64,000 nt of DNA from Xanthomonas massiliensis. GTDB taxonomy: Bacteria > Pseudomonadota > Gammaproteobacteria > Xanthomonadales > Xanthomonadaceae. Position 1 is the stretch's first letter; each line of letters begins with the position of its first letter. This document shows, piece after piece, positions 8,481 to 15,339 of the stretch. The DNA is taken from NCBI RefSeq assembly GCF_900018785.1, contig NZ_FCOY01000007.1:854632-918631 (forward strand), read 5' to 3'. Position numbers and translations under genes: made by a program. The notes below the pieces were generated by a model. That model saw only the letters and a list, made by a program, of their open reading frames with translations. It was not told the origin of the DNA and made no database searches.

Positions 8481-8545
8481 CGCAGTCGCAAGTGGTGAGA
8501 GCGTTACGCAGCATGTTGGGGTCATCGCTCTCGGGAGATCAGAAG

Positions 8546-9511
8546 ATGGCCATGAACCGTGTGCAGTTCCAGCCGGGCCTGTCGTTGCCGGCGTTCCTCA
8601 AGCGCTATGGCAGCGAGCGCCAGTGCGAGCAGGCGCTGGAGGCCTCGCGCTGGCCGCATGGCTTCGTCTGTCCTCGTTGCGCCGGTACGGCGCACAGCCG
8701 GTTCCAGCGTCACGGTGCCACGTACTGGCAGTGCACGGCCTGCCACCGCCAGACCAGCCTGCGCTCGGGTACGGTGATGGACAACAGCAAGCTGCCGCTG
8801 CGGACCTGGCTGCTGGGCATGTACCTGCTGGGCCAGAGCAAGACCAACCTGTCGGCGCTGGAGCTGATGCGGCACCTGGGCGTGAGCTACCCGGCGGCGT
8901 GGCGGATGAAGCACAAGCTGATGCAGGCGATGGCCGAGCGCGAGGCGGGCCGCAAGCTGGGCGGGATCGTGCAACTGGACGATGCCTACCTGGGTGGGGA
9001 ACGCAACGGCGGCAAGGCCGGCCGTGGCTCGGAGAACAAGCGCCCTTTCGTGATCGCCGTGGAGACCACTGACGACGGTCGCCCACGGCACGCAGCGATC
9101 GACCTGGTGCCGGGTTTCACCAAGGCGGCCCTGTCGGACTGGATCGGGCAGCGCTTGCATCCGGGATCGGATGTCTACAGCGACGGACTGGGCGCGTTTC
9201 GGGCGCTGGAAGCCGAGCATGCGCACACCGTCATCGAAGGCCATGGCCGCGGCCGCTGTAAGGAAGAGAACGCCCGTTGGGTCAATGTCGTGCTGTCCAA
9301 CCTCAAGCGCTCGCTGGACGGGGCGTATCACGCCTTCAAGTTCGCCAAGTACGCCCAGCGCTACCTGGCCGAGACGATGTGGCGGTTCAACCGTCGCTTC
9401 GACCTGACTCGGCTGGTGCCGAGTCTTTTGGCCACGGCGGCTACTGCAAAGCCTTGGCCGGAGAGAACGTTGCGCGATGTGCCGCTGTTCTCGACTGAAA
9501 GTGCGTGCTAA
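8546..9511 (+). CDS. IS1595-family transposase
   Basis: 321 residues from ATG 8546 (a second ATG follows at 8552). The N-terminal zinc ribbon is CPRC plus CTAC, at about 38-63. The ISXO2/DDE_Tnp_IS1595 catalytic domain follows: VQLDDAYLGGE with the first Asp, VYSDGLGAF with the second Asp, and an EENARWVNVVLSNLKRSL segment for the third catalytic position. It runs to within five bases of the element's right end, as usual in this family. Intact, therefore possibly active. Confidence 0.93.
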   Translation: MAMNRVQFQPGLSLPAFLKRYGSERQCEQALEASRWPHGFVCPRCAGTAHSRFQRHGATYWQCTACHRQTSLRSGTVMDNSKLPLRTWLLGMYLLGQSKTNLSALELMRHLGVSYPAAWRMKHKLMQAMAEREAGRKLGGIVQLDDAYLGGERNGGKAGRGSENKRPFVIAVETTDDGRPRHAAIDLVPGFTKAALSDWIGQRLHPGSDVYSDGLGAFRALEAEHAHTVIEGHGRGRCKEENARWVNVVLSNLKRSLDGAYHAFKFAKYAQRYLAETMWRFNRRFDLTRLVPSLLATAATAKPWPERTLRDVPLFSTESAC

Positions 9512-9516
9512 TCAGG
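9495..9516 (-). repeat. Right inverted repeat of the IS1595 element
   Basis: The reverse complement begins CCTGATTAGCACG and continues CACTTTCAG, matching the left end. The transposase stop codon lies inside it. Confidence 0.85.
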
Positions 9517-9647
9517 AAGTTCCTTGGCTCAGGCACAAGGTCTTCGACTACTTCGCCGCCGACCTTTCGCACGAATTCACGCCACGTATTCTCTACTGGC
9601 AGTGGTTTGTGGGGCCCAATGTCCCAGAAGCCGGGGATGCTTGTCAT
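9517..9647 (-). pseudogene. Cassette gene truncated by IS1595
   Basis: Minus-strand frame from ATG 9647, four bases after the attC core, beginning MTSIPGFWDIGPHKPLP and continuing for 43 codons until it enters the right inverted repeat of the IS1595 element at 9516. The remainder of the gene and its attC are missing. I do not recognise the family. The close spacing of the ATG to the attC core is typical of cassette genes. Confidence 0.65.
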
Positions 9648-9650
9648 GGT

Positions 9651-9710
9651 GGCTAACGCCTGAATTAAGCCGCGCCGCGGAGCGGCGTCGGCTTGAATGA
9701 ATAGTTAGAC
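9651..9710 (-). repeat. attC site 1
   Basis: GGCTAAC at 9651-9657 and GTTAGAC at 9704-9710 bound a 60-bp imperfect palindrome with the central GCCGC/GCGGC arms. It has one changed base in each core compared with the other sites. Confidence 0.85.
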
Positions 9711-9932
9711 GGTGGTGCCAGGAGGTGGCGAACGATGGGCCATGCTCCCCAGCACTGCCGCCGCCAGCCGAGCATGCCACAGATGGCGGCACTGGGGCTT
9801 GCCCAAGGCACCTGCAGCCAGTTGCGACCGAAGCTGAAGGCAATGAGCGCAGCGGAGTGATGAAGCGAAAGGGCGAAGCGGCGAGTGGTCCGATCGCGGC
9901 GAACGTGAGGACAGCGACCCGGAGCCGACCAC
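9705..9932 (-). CDS. Short cassette ORF, duplicated in the array
   Basis: 75 codons ending with a stop created by the attC core. The frame GSGSLSSRSP-SD-S-LRPFASS-RCA-CL-LR...RHLWHARL-AA-LGS is kept in the related cassette at 11309-11575, with mostly conservative changes. That conservation could reflect coding or only shared DNA ancestry. No family recognised and no clear ribosome site. Confidence 0.35.
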   Translation of the reverse strand: MVGSGSLSSRSPRSDHSPLRPFASSLRCAHCLQLRSQLAAGALGKPQCRHLWHARLAAAVLGSMAHRSPPPGTTV

Positions 9933-9988
9933 TGACGCGCCAAGGCGCCTACCGAAGAAGAAAGCCGCGCCGCACGTACGACACTACC

Positions 9989-10048
9989 GCCTAACGCCTG
10001 AATTAAGCCGCGCCGCGAAGCGGCGTCGGCTTGAATGAATTGTTAGGG
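9989..10048 (-). repeat. attC site 2
   Basis: GCCTAAC at 9989-9995 and GTTAGGG at 10042-10048 enclose the shared 46-bp palindromic centre. It closes the gene at 10050-10373 in the reading sense of the array. Confidence 0.87.
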
Positions 10049-10049
10049 C

Positions 10050-10373
10050 TCAATCGTACCGCCACAGATCGGCCTCTGGAATGTCAATGCGAGAACCATC
10101 TGTGGCAACTACGAACCCTTGGAAGTGGTGCTTGGCAGAGCCCAGCGGCAACTTGCGCCAAGCACCAACGAAAATAGCGCAGATGCCTGCGGCATTGCCA
10201 TCGACCGGCTCTGACCAAGTGTTGATGTCGTAAGGCTTGCCGCAAACAAGAGCTCGAAACGTCACGCCAGTATCGCCAAGCCCAGTCAGCTCATTGTCCG
10301 GCAAAAGCTTTACACGACTAATCTCCTCCGAGATTAGAGCTTTGAGTGCTTGATCTACTGCGGAACTTGCCAT
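10050..10373 (-). CDS. Cassette gene, unknown function (107 aa)
   Basis: 107 residues filling the cassette between attC sites 2 and 3 almost exactly: ATG four bases from one core and the stop one base from the other. The sequence begins MASSAVDQALKALISEEISR (helical), then alternates beta-like segments (GVTFRALVCGKP, GICAIFVGAWRKLP, FQGFVVATDGSRIDIP) and ends DLWRYD. It has the look of a small cytosolic alpha+beta protein, perhaps an immunity-like protein. No family recognised. Confidence 0.7.
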   Translation of the reverse strand: MASSAVDQALKALISEEISRVKLLPDNELTGLGDTGVTFRALVCGKPYDINTWSEPVDGNAAGICAIFVGAWRKLPLGSAKHHFQGFVVATDGSRIDIPEADLWRYD

Positions 10374-10377
10374 TGAG

Positions 10378-10437
10378 CCCTAACGCCTGAATTAAGCCGT
10401 GCCGCGAAGCGGCATCGGCTTGAATGAATTGTTAGGC
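10378..10437 (-). repeat. attC site 3
   Basis: CCCTAAC at 10378-10384 and GTTAGGC at 10431-10437; the central arms carry GTGCCGCGAAGCGGCAT instead of the more common GCGCCGCGAAGCGGCGT, a compensated pair change. Confidence 0.87.
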
Positions 10438-10442
10438 CCCGA

Positions 10443-10880
10443 CTACTGACCTTGCCTACGCCCAAAAACTATTGCCCCTTCGAAGCTTTCAGGTTGAGCC
10501 CGCTGAAGTGTGGCTCGGAAATCGTCAATGCTAGAGGGATCGCAGCGCAAGACTGCAGATAGCGTCTCCGTGCCCAAGGGTGGCCCAAAGAATGTCCCTA
10601 CAAGCGTTACCTCCAAGAGGAGGTGACCGCTGCGATCAGAGCAACTCAAGTGAATGTCCAGCCTATCGGCCATTCCGAGGCTGAACCTAAACTCGTCATT
10701 GAGTTGCTTTGGGTAGCCGGCGAGAGCCGAACAGAGCTCTGCCAGCTTTGTGTGATCGTCGTAGATAACCAGCTCGCCGGAGAACGAGTCGCCAGTGACC
10801 GAGACTTTGAACTCTTGAGGATCATCCTCGCCATATCGGCTGCGAAGTAAAAACCCAAGGGATAGCTGAGGTTGTCTCAT
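10443..10880 (-). CDS. Cassette gene, DUF6228-like protein (145 aa)
   Basis: 145 residues from ATG 10880, five bases inside its cassette. The pattern FKVSVTGDSFSGELVIYDDHTKLAELCSALAGYP near the N-terminus, followed by the paired-strand segment LDIHLSCSDRSGHLLLEV, resembles the DUF6228 group of small alpha+beta proteins often found as immunity-like or solitary genes. This family assignment is from memory of the pattern and is tentative. The stop lies six bases from the attC 3 core. Confidence 0.65.
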   Translation of the reverse strand: MRQPQLSLGFLLRSRYGEDDPQEFKVSVTGDSFSGELVIYDDHTKLAELCSALAGYPKQLNDEFRFSLGMADRLDIHLSCSDRSGHLLLEVTLVGTFFGPPLGTETLSAVLRCDPSSIDDFRATLQRAQPESFEGAIVFGRRQGQ

Positions 10881-10884
10881 AGGG

Positions 10885-10945
10885 GCCTAACGCCTGAGTT
10901 AAGCCGCGCTGCGATAGCAGCGTCGGCTTGAATGAATTGTTAGGC
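10885..10945 (-). repeat. attC site 4
   Basis: GCCTAAC at 10885-10891 and GTTAGGC at 10939-10945, 61 bp. The loop region reads GCGCTGCGATAGCAGCGT, the most diverged centre of the set, but base pairing is preserved. Confidence 0.87.
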
Positions 10946-11242
10946 CTCACCTGGACTACTCCTCTTTGGGTATAGCCGGCGCTTACGCTTAAGAGGCCTA
11001 GCTTTCTCCTCAAGGAACTCTACTACGCCCAAGCAGATTGCCTTATCAAGTATCGGATTGTCCGGCCCTGAGTAGTGCCTAGATGCAAGAACACCAATTG
11101 CGGCTATAGATTGCTCATCGAGCTGCAGAAGCGTCTCCGCTGCCTCCCGCTCTCCATACGCCTCCAACTCTCTGACTAGGTTACGAGGGTTGAAGTGAAT
11201 CTTAGAGCGAGCGCCGGTGATAACTTCTGTCGGATCGAGCAT
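10940..11242 (-). CDS. Cassette gene, unknown function (100 aa)
   Basis: 100 residues from ATG 11242. The stop codon TAA is formed by the attC 4 core, a common economy in cassettes. It is mostly helical and charged (RNLVRELEAYGEREAAETLLQLDEQSIAAIGVLASRHY, then KAICLGVVEFLEEKARPLKRKRRLYPKR), ending in a basic tail. No family recognised. The ATG is 13 bases from the upstream attC core. Confidence 0.68.
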   Translation of the reverse strand: MLDPTEVITGARSKIHFNPRNLVRELEAYGEREAAETLLQLDEQSIAAIGVLASRHYSGPDNPILDKAICLGVVEFLEEKARPLKRKRRLYPKRSSPGEA

Positions 11243-11254
11243 GACTGTTGTGAG

Positions 11255-11314
11255 GCCTAACGCCTGAATTAAGCCGCGCCGCGAAGCGGCGTCGGCTTGA
11301 ATGAATTGTTAGGC
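11255..11314 (-). repeat. attC site 5
   Basis: GCCTAAC at 11255-11261 and GTTAGGC at 11308-11314 with the standard GCGCCGCGAAGCGGCGT centre. Confidence 0.88.
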
Positions 11315-11575
11315 GGTGGTGCCAGGAGGTGATGAACCATGGATCGTGCTCCCCAGCAATGCCGCCGTGAGCCGAGCATGCCACAGGTGGCGGGCTTGGG
11401 GCTTGCCTGAGGCACTGACCGCTAGATGTAACCGAAGCCGAAGGCAGCGAGCGCAGCGGGGTGATGAAGCGAAAGGGCGAAGCAGTGACCGGTCCGATAG
11501 CGGTGAACGTGAGGACAGCGACCCGGAGCCGGCCGCCGACGGCGCCAGTGCGCTTGCCGAAGAAGGAAGCCGCAC
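11309..11575 (-). CDS. Short cassette ORF, second copy of the duplicated cassette
   Basis: Up to 88 codons, stop made by the attC 5 core. From codon 17 on it keeps the same frame and many of the same residues as the ORF at 9705-9932. The two cassettes (9711-9988 and 11315-11593) have nearly the same length and align end to end at the DNA level. Coding status uncertain for the reasons given for the first copy. Confidence 0.35.
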   Translation of the reverse strand: MRLPSSASALAPSAAGSGSLSSRSPLSDRSLLRPFASSPRCARCLRLRLHLAVSASGKPQARHLWHARLTAALLGSTIHGSSPPGTTA

Positions 11576-11593
11576 CGCACCTACGGCACTACC

Positions 11594-11653
11594 GCCTAAC
11601 GCCTGAATTAAGCCGTGCCGCGAAGCGGCATCGGCTTGAATGAATTGTTAGGC
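11594..11653 (-). repeat. attC site 6
   Basis: GCCTAAC at 11594-11600 and GTTAGGC at 11647-11653, centre GTGCCGCGAAGCGGCAT like attC 3 and 7. Confidence 0.88.
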
Positions 11654-11654
11654 G

Positions 11655-12206
11655 CTACCACGCCGAGTTGCCGCCAGGAAGTGGATCTGGCAGCTTGCTG
11701 GCGCCGTTGAGAGCCTCAGGGTGTTTGACTAGGTAGCGCCGCGCCCAAGGGTGAAGATTGTATGCAAAGCCATCATACAAGTCTCCGATTGAGGCCGACT
11801 GGTAGATGATGAGCTTTGCGACTAATCCTTGGGCAATACCATCATCAATGCGGAAGTACTGTGTGTTCTGCTGTTCCGTGATGTAGCGTAGAAGGTATGC
11901 CTTTTCGTCTGGCATTAGCTCGGCCATTAGCCGAGCCTGGCGCCGCATCCGCTGGATTGCGGTGAATGGCATAAGGGCGAAGTCCTTGGCCCACCACGCG
12001 AATTGAGAAGCGAGAACACAGATAGCTGCGATGAGGCCACCGCCAAGATATGCGCGGTTAGTGTCAACGAAATCGTGGAGACCAAGTGTTGTAACGAAAG
12101 ACTGAGAAGAGAACAGCAGTACACCGCAGAAGACCGCCACGCCAATAAGAATCTGTGGCGTTGCGGCCTTCAGGGATGCAAACAGGGCAGAGATGCTTTC
12201 GATCAC
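11655..12206 (-). CDS. Cassette gene, SieB-like (superinfection exclusion B) membrane protein
   Basis: About 183 residues if it starts at GTG 12206; TTG 12218 is the alternative. Longer open sequence upstream runs through attC 7 and is not real coding. Two membrane helices come first (PQILIGVAVFCGVLLFSS, then AYLGGGLIAAICVLASQFAWW), followed by a helical cytosolic region with MPDEKAYLLRYITEQ and a hydrophobic mixed segment near VAKLIIYQ. This layout (two N-terminal helices separated by a LGLHDFVDTNRAY-type loop, soluble C-part) matches the superinfection exclusion protein B family of phage P22/lambda and chromosomal relatives, which abort infection by other phages. Assignment by pattern only. 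It fills its cassette from core to core. Confidence 0.6.
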   Translation of the reverse strand: MIESISALFASLKAATPQILIGVAVFCGVLLFSSQSFVTTLGLHDFVDTNRAYLGGGLIAAICVLASQFAWWAKDFALMPFTAIQRMRRQARLMAELMPDEKAYLLRYITEQQNTQYFRIDDGIAQGLVAKLIIYQSASIGDLYDGFAYNLHPWARRYLVKHPEALNGASKLPDPLPGGNSAW

Positions 12207-12223
12207 GTCGATCCCCAAGTAGC

Positions 12224-12283
12224 GCCTAACGTCTGAATTAAGCCGTGCCGCGAAGCGGCATCGGCTTGAATGAATTGTTAGGC
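12224..12283 (-). repeat. attC site 7
   Basis: GCCTAAC at 12224-12230 and GTTAGGC at 12277-12283, with GTCTGAATTA in one arm. Confidence 0.88.
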
Positions 12284-12727
12284 ACCACCGCCAGAAGCTG
12301 CGGCAGCCCCCTCTTTGTACTCTTCGGGATCGCCAAAGTAGACGTCCCACCAAATTGCCAAGCCAAGAGCCGAAAGGGAATTGAGATCAGAAACCTCCAA
12401 GGATGGCCCCCATTTCCCAGACGACACCCAGTAGCAACACACGTCAATATCGCAGCCGGCCTCCCTCAGCTGCTCAAGTTGCCCACCTTTGTCTCTCAAA
12501 ATAGCTGTGATCGCTCGAATATGTTCCAAGCCGTCCTGTGAGTGAACCTGGCTGTCGCTAGACCATGACCAATAGTGACACTCCCGTCTTGGCCGGTACT
12601 TTGAGTCCGGCTCCTTCGGTCTTGGACGTGTAGCTGAAAGACCCCAAATGCTGCTGACCTCTTCGGGATGCAGCGACTCTGAGAAGACCCGCAAAGTGGC
12701 GTTTGTTTCGAGGCAGCTCATGTACAA
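12278..12727 (-). CDS. Cassette gene, DUF4279 domain protein, first in the array
   Basis: 149 residues from ATG 12727 (ATG 12721 also possible). The pattern VFSESLHPEEVSSIWGLSATRP near the start, a WSWSSDSQVHSQD motif in the middle, and the cysteine-containing strand CDIDVCCYWVSSGKWGPSLEV followed by LSALGLAIWWDVYF is that of DUF4279, a small alpha+beta domain of unknown role that is common near contact-dependent toxin and immunity genes. The last few residues (GAAAASGGGA) and the stop come from the attC core. This is the attI-proximal cassette and so the one best placed to be expressed. Confidence 0.75.
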   Translation of the reverse strand: MYMSCLETNATLRVFSESLHPEEVSSIWGLSATRPRPKEPDSKYRPRRECHYWSWSSDSQVHSQDGLEHIRAITAILRDKGGQLEQLREAGCDIDVCCYWVSSGKWGPSLEVSDLNSLSALGLAIWWDVYFGDPEEYKEGAAAASGGGA

Positions 12728-12762
12728 CTCCGGATGCGGATGACTCTCTTGTGGCGCCTAAC

Positions 12763-13042
12763 GCCTATTCGATAAGAATTTGACATGTAATCGCGGAGCA
12801 TAAACAGGGCTTTCTAGTGATCGGCCGCCCACCTGCCCTGTACAGAGTCACGCTTTCCCCAAGATCTGGTGCGTAATCCATGTGCCTAATCATGCCGCCG
12901 CGCTCCCCCCGTGGACTTGCGTGATGCGACGCTATCATTGCGATCGGTCGTGCTCAATCGCGGTGGCTAGCCCGTACCCTCCCACGCCTCTTAGCCCCCC
13001 CTTTATCTATTAAGGCGCGGCCGCTTCCCGCCAGAGGCTTTT
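12763..13042. other. 280-bp stretch at the attI side, no integrase
   Basis: From the last core site (12756-12762) to the thioredoxin stop there is no open frame of note. The first 30 bases beyond the core do not continue an attC palindrome, so this is where an attI would lie. An intI gene would be expected on the plus strand here and is absent. It may also hold the promoter that reads leftward into the cassettes. Confidence 0.5.
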
Positions 13043-13369
13043 CTACAACCCCTGCTTCACCGCCTGCTCGACCTGCGCCGGCGAGCGGAATCCCGGCAGG
13101 CGCGCCACCTCGGCGCCCTCCTTGAACACTGCCAGGGTCGGCGTCTGGCGCAGGCCGAGGCCGACGAAGAATGCCTCGCCGATGGTCTCCAGCTTGACCT
13201 TGAGCAGGGTGACGCCCTGGGCGGCGTCGCTGTCGGCGAACTTCTGCAGGGACATGTCGAGCATGCGACAGCCCGGGCAGTTGTCCTTGTAGAAGTCCAC
13301 CAGCAGGCGCGGGTGGGTCTTGAGGGCGGCGTCGAATTCGTCAGGCGACGTGGCGGTGATGGTCTGCAT
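13043..13369 (-). CDS. Thioredoxin-family protein of the nrd operon
   Basis: 108 residues with the redox-active pair CPGC at 31-34 in VDFYKDNCPGCRMLD, and the cis-proline segment RQTPTLAVF about 45 residues later, as in thioredoxin. CPGC differs from the CGPC of ordinary thioredoxin, which suggests a changed redox potential. It is the last gene behind nrdA, nrdB and a flavodoxin and overlaps the flavodoxin gene by 29 bp, so it most likely re-reduces the ribonucleotide reductase large subunit or the flavodoxin system. It is transcribed toward the integron array. Confidence 0.9.
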   Translation of the reverse strand: MQTITATSPDEFDAALKTHPRLLVDFYKDNCPGCRMLDMSLQKFADSDAAQGVTLLKVKLETIGEAFFVGLGLRQTPTLAVFKEGAEVARLPGFRSPAQVEQAVKQGL

Positions 13370-13856
13370 CGGGTTTCTTGTGTCTGTGCGGGTACGGAGC
13401 GTCGTGGCAGGTGGCCAGCACGCCGGCGGTCCACGCGCCGATGGCGCGCGCGTCGCGCTCGCCGTGCGGCATCTGCTCGATCTCCAGGGTGGGATGGCGG
13501 CTGGCGAAGAAGCGGGCGATGCGCTTGACCGCGCCGCAGTAGTACTCCATGCCCCATTGCGTCTCGCCGGTGCCGAACACGGCCACGTCGAGGTTGCGGC
13601 CGGCAGCGGCCACCAACGATTCGACGTAGCGCTTCATTTCGGCCGGGGTGCGGCCGGCGTTGTCGGTCCAGCTGCCCAGCAGGTGCAGGTCGAAGTCCGC
13701 CGCGCGTGCGGCGTCGCCGAGCACGCCATCCAGGGTCTGGATGTCGGTGTGCACCTGCACCACCTGGTGCCCCGCCGACTCGCAGTGGCCGGCGATCTGC
13801 CGGGCCACTTCGCGTGTATTGCCGCTGAGCGAGGCGTAGGTGAGGAGGATGTGCAT
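13341..13856 (-). CDS. Flavodoxin
   Basis: 171 residues from ATG 13856, chosen because the flavodoxin fold begins at once with MHILLTYASLSGNTREVARQI; the open frame continues upstream to 14009 but that part is intergenic. The phosphate-binding loop is TYASLSGNT, the second FMN loop LGSWTDNAGRTPAEM, and the third VFGTGETQWG. It carries FMN and transfers electrons. Its place in the nrd series suggests it serves NrdB cofactor assembly (as NrdI does for NrdF) or general reduction; it lacks the short NrdI form. Confidence 0.88.
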   Translation of the reverse strand: MHILLTYASLSGNTREVARQIAGHCESAGHQVVQVHTDIQTLDGVLGDAARAADFDLHLLGSWTDNAGRTPAEMKRYVESLVAAAGRNLDVAVFGTGETQWGMEYYCGAVKRIARFFASRHPTLEIEQMPHGERDARAIGAWTAGVLATCHDAPYPHRHKKPDADHHRHVA

Positions 13857-14081
13857 GGGCGTGTCAGATGCCGGCGTACTTCGGTACGTCGCCGCTGCGC
13901 AGGGATCGGGGACGGTAGCGAAGATGGGCAGGAAGGTCGCGGGAGCCTGAAAGCGCCCTGATCCATCCCTTCGGGGCACCTTCCTCTCTGAGGGTGCCCG
14001 GTCCCGCAAGCGGGAGAGGGGAAGAGAGGGTGCGCAGGCGAAACATCGGTGGCATCGGCGCGGACAGCGTGAAGTCGCCGG

Positions 14082-14101
14082 GTCCCCGCCTGCGCGGGGA
14101 C
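14082..14101. repeat. REP-type palindrome in the nrdB-flavodoxin gap
   Basis: GTCCCCGC-CTGC-GCGGGGAC, an eight-base perfect stem typical of dispersed extragenic palindromes in this family. Two more hairpins lie in the same gap: GGGCACC/GGTGCCC at 13974-13999 and TCCCGC/GCGGGA at 14002-14015. They may limit read-through or protect mRNA ends between nrdB and the flavodoxin gene. Confidence 0.7.
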
Positions 14102-14132
14102 GACGGTGCGAAGGTCGCTGGCGCGCGCCGGG

Positions 14133-15176
14133 TCACAGGTCGTCGAAGCCGTTGTCCGAGTTGGTCTTCTTGTAGCTGGCGTTGCGCATCTCGAAGAAGT
14201 CGGTCTTGGTCTCGGTGAAGTTGTCGGCGTAGGCCTTGATCCACGGCATCACGTTGTCGCTGGCGCCCTCGTAGAGCTTCTCGATGCCGAGCATGCCGGC
14301 CATCTTGTTGGCGCGGTACTTCACGTACTGCACCATCTCGTCCACGTCGATGCCGTCGATGCCGTCGAGCACCTCGCTGGTCCACTGCGTCTCCAGCTCG
14401 ATGGCGTGCTGGAAGGCGCCGTGCACGTAGTCGGTCAGCTCGTTGGTCTGCAGCTCCTGGTTCTCGCCGACGATGGCGCGGATCACCTCGCTGATGAACT
14501 TGGAGTGGGCCAGTTCGTCGCGGTTGATGAAGCTGATGATCTTGCCGGTGCCGGTCATGCGGTTCTGCCGCACCAGGTTGTAGAAGTAGGCGAAGCCGGA
14601 ATAGAAGTTGATGCCTTCCAGGATCGAGGACTGGATCAGCGCGCGCAGCAGCGTCTCGGCGGTCTTCTCGCGCATGAAGTCGTCGTAGGCGCCCATGATC
14701 GGCGCGTTGCGCTTGATGATCGTGGGATGGGTGCGGGCGATCTCGAACACGCGGTTCTGGTTCTGCAGGTCGGTGATCGAGGCCAGCACGTAGCTGTAGC
14801 TCTCGTTGTGGATCACTTCCTGCTGGCCGATGATCGCGGCGTTGGCGTGCGCGGCCGGGTCGGTGATGTATTCGGCGACGTTGTAGATGAAGCGCGTCTG
14901 CGGCGAGTCCAGCGTGGCCAGCAGGCCGATGATGGAGTCGTAGGCGTTCTTCTCGCGCGCGGACAGCTCGCCGTACTGCTTGGCGTCGCCCTTCATGTCC
15001 ACCTCGTCCGGGATCCAGAAGTTGGTGGAGAGCTCCTTGTAGGCGCGGTAGAACGACGGGTACGGGATGTCGTTCCAGTTGAGGATGCCGGAAGTGGTGC
15101 CGTTGATGATCCCCGTGGAGCGGTTGGGATTGAGCGGCTCGAGGATCTTGATGCGTTCCAGCGGTGTTGCGGACAT
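14133..15176 (-). CDS. nrdB: Ribonucleoside-diphosphate reductase beta subunit
   Basis: 347 residues. The di-metal site is complete: Asp90 (TLDSP), Glu120 and His123 (QEVIH), Glu187 (ILEGINF), Glu221 and His224 (RDELAH). The radical tyrosine is Tyr127, four residues after His123 as in E. coli NrdB. The C-terminal tail NSDNGFDDL is the docking peptide for the alpha subunit. It makes the tyrosyl radical for reduction of NDPs to dNDPs in the cytosol. It follows nrdA by 185 bp that contain several hairpins, so NrdB and NrdA levels may be tuned separately. Confidence 0.97.
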   Translation of the reverse strand: MSATPLERIKILEPLNPNRSTGIINGTTSGILNWNDIPYPSFYRAYKELSTNFWIPDEVDMKGDAKQYGELSAREKNAYDSIIGLLATLDSPQTRFIYNVAEYITDPAAHANAAIIGQQEVIHNESYSYVLASITDLQNQNRVFEIARTHPTIIKRNAPIMGAYDDFMREKTAETLLRALIQSSILEGINFYSGFAYFYNLVRQNRMTGTGKIISFINRDELAHSKFISEVIRAIVGENQELQTNELTDYVHGAFQHAIELETQWTSEVLDGIDGIDVDEMVQYVKYRANKMAGMLGIEKLYEGASDNVMPWIKAYADNFTETKTDFFEMRNASYKKTNSDNGFDDL

Positions 15177-15251
15177 GGGTTTTTACTCGTGTTTCGGCCG
15201 TCGCTCGCGTGTGGAACGGGGGACGGCGGCAGCAGATCGATCTGGAGGAAA

Positions 15252-15339
15252 GCCCCCCTGAGTCAGGGGGGCGCGCCGAAGGCGCGGGGGTATGGGTGCT
15301 AATGAGCCGGGGCCCACGGTTCGCCACGCGAACCGTGGG
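15252..15339. repeat. Three hairpins in the nrdA-nrdB gap
   Basis: GCCCCCCTG/CAGGGGGGC at 15252-15272, CGCGCC-GAA-GGCGCG at 15272-15286, and CCCACGGTTCG-CCACG-CGAACCGTGGG at 15313-15339 (eleven-base perfect stem). The first two form a unit commonly dispersed in Xanthomonadaceae intergenic DNA; the third is unrelated. None has a U tract for the minus strand. Confidence 0.7.

Larger units (their letters stand above)
8459..9516 (+). mobile_element. IS1595-family insertion sequence (ISXo5-like), complete
   Basis: 1058-bp element bounded by near-perfect inverted repeats (8459-8480 and 9495-9516) and containing one intact transposase gene. IS1595 elements usually make an 8-bp target duplication; the flanks here (AAAGTTTT on the left, AAGTTCCT on the right) do not match exactly. 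It interrupts an integron cassette on its right and touches a lipoprotein gene on its left, so an adjacent deletion is likely. Confidence 0.88.
9517..12762 (-). mobile_element. Integron gene-cassette array without integrase (CALIN-like)
   Basis: Seven complete attC sites of about 60 bp separate eight cassettes. All are oriented so that cassette genes read on the minus strand: the reverse complement of each site has the layout of the aadA-type attC (inverse core GCCTAAC, pairing arms, core GTTAGGC). The attI-side boundary is the lone core at 12756-12762; the far end is cut by the IS1595 element at 9516. No intI gene occurs between the array and the next housekeeping gene at 13043. The array is visibly lower in GC than its neighbours. 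Confidence 0.88.

Noticed and set aside
9665..9943. Minus-strand frame ending in an NYSFKPTPLRGAA-like tail
   Set aside because: The tail is translated attC sequence; such tails are recurrent database artefacts from integrons. The shorter frame at 9705-9932 is the only one shared with the sister cassette.
12206..12353. Upstream extension of the SieB-like frame through attC 7
   Set aside because: The extra residues are a translation of the attC palindrome (LTIHSSR-RFAARLNS-type), which appears in front of other cassette frames as well; cassette genes start after the attC core.
9517..12762. CRISPR array
   Set aside because: The repeats are 60-bp palindromes with variable spacing of 270-570 bp and genes between them, and they carry attC cores; no CRISPR geometry and no cas genes.
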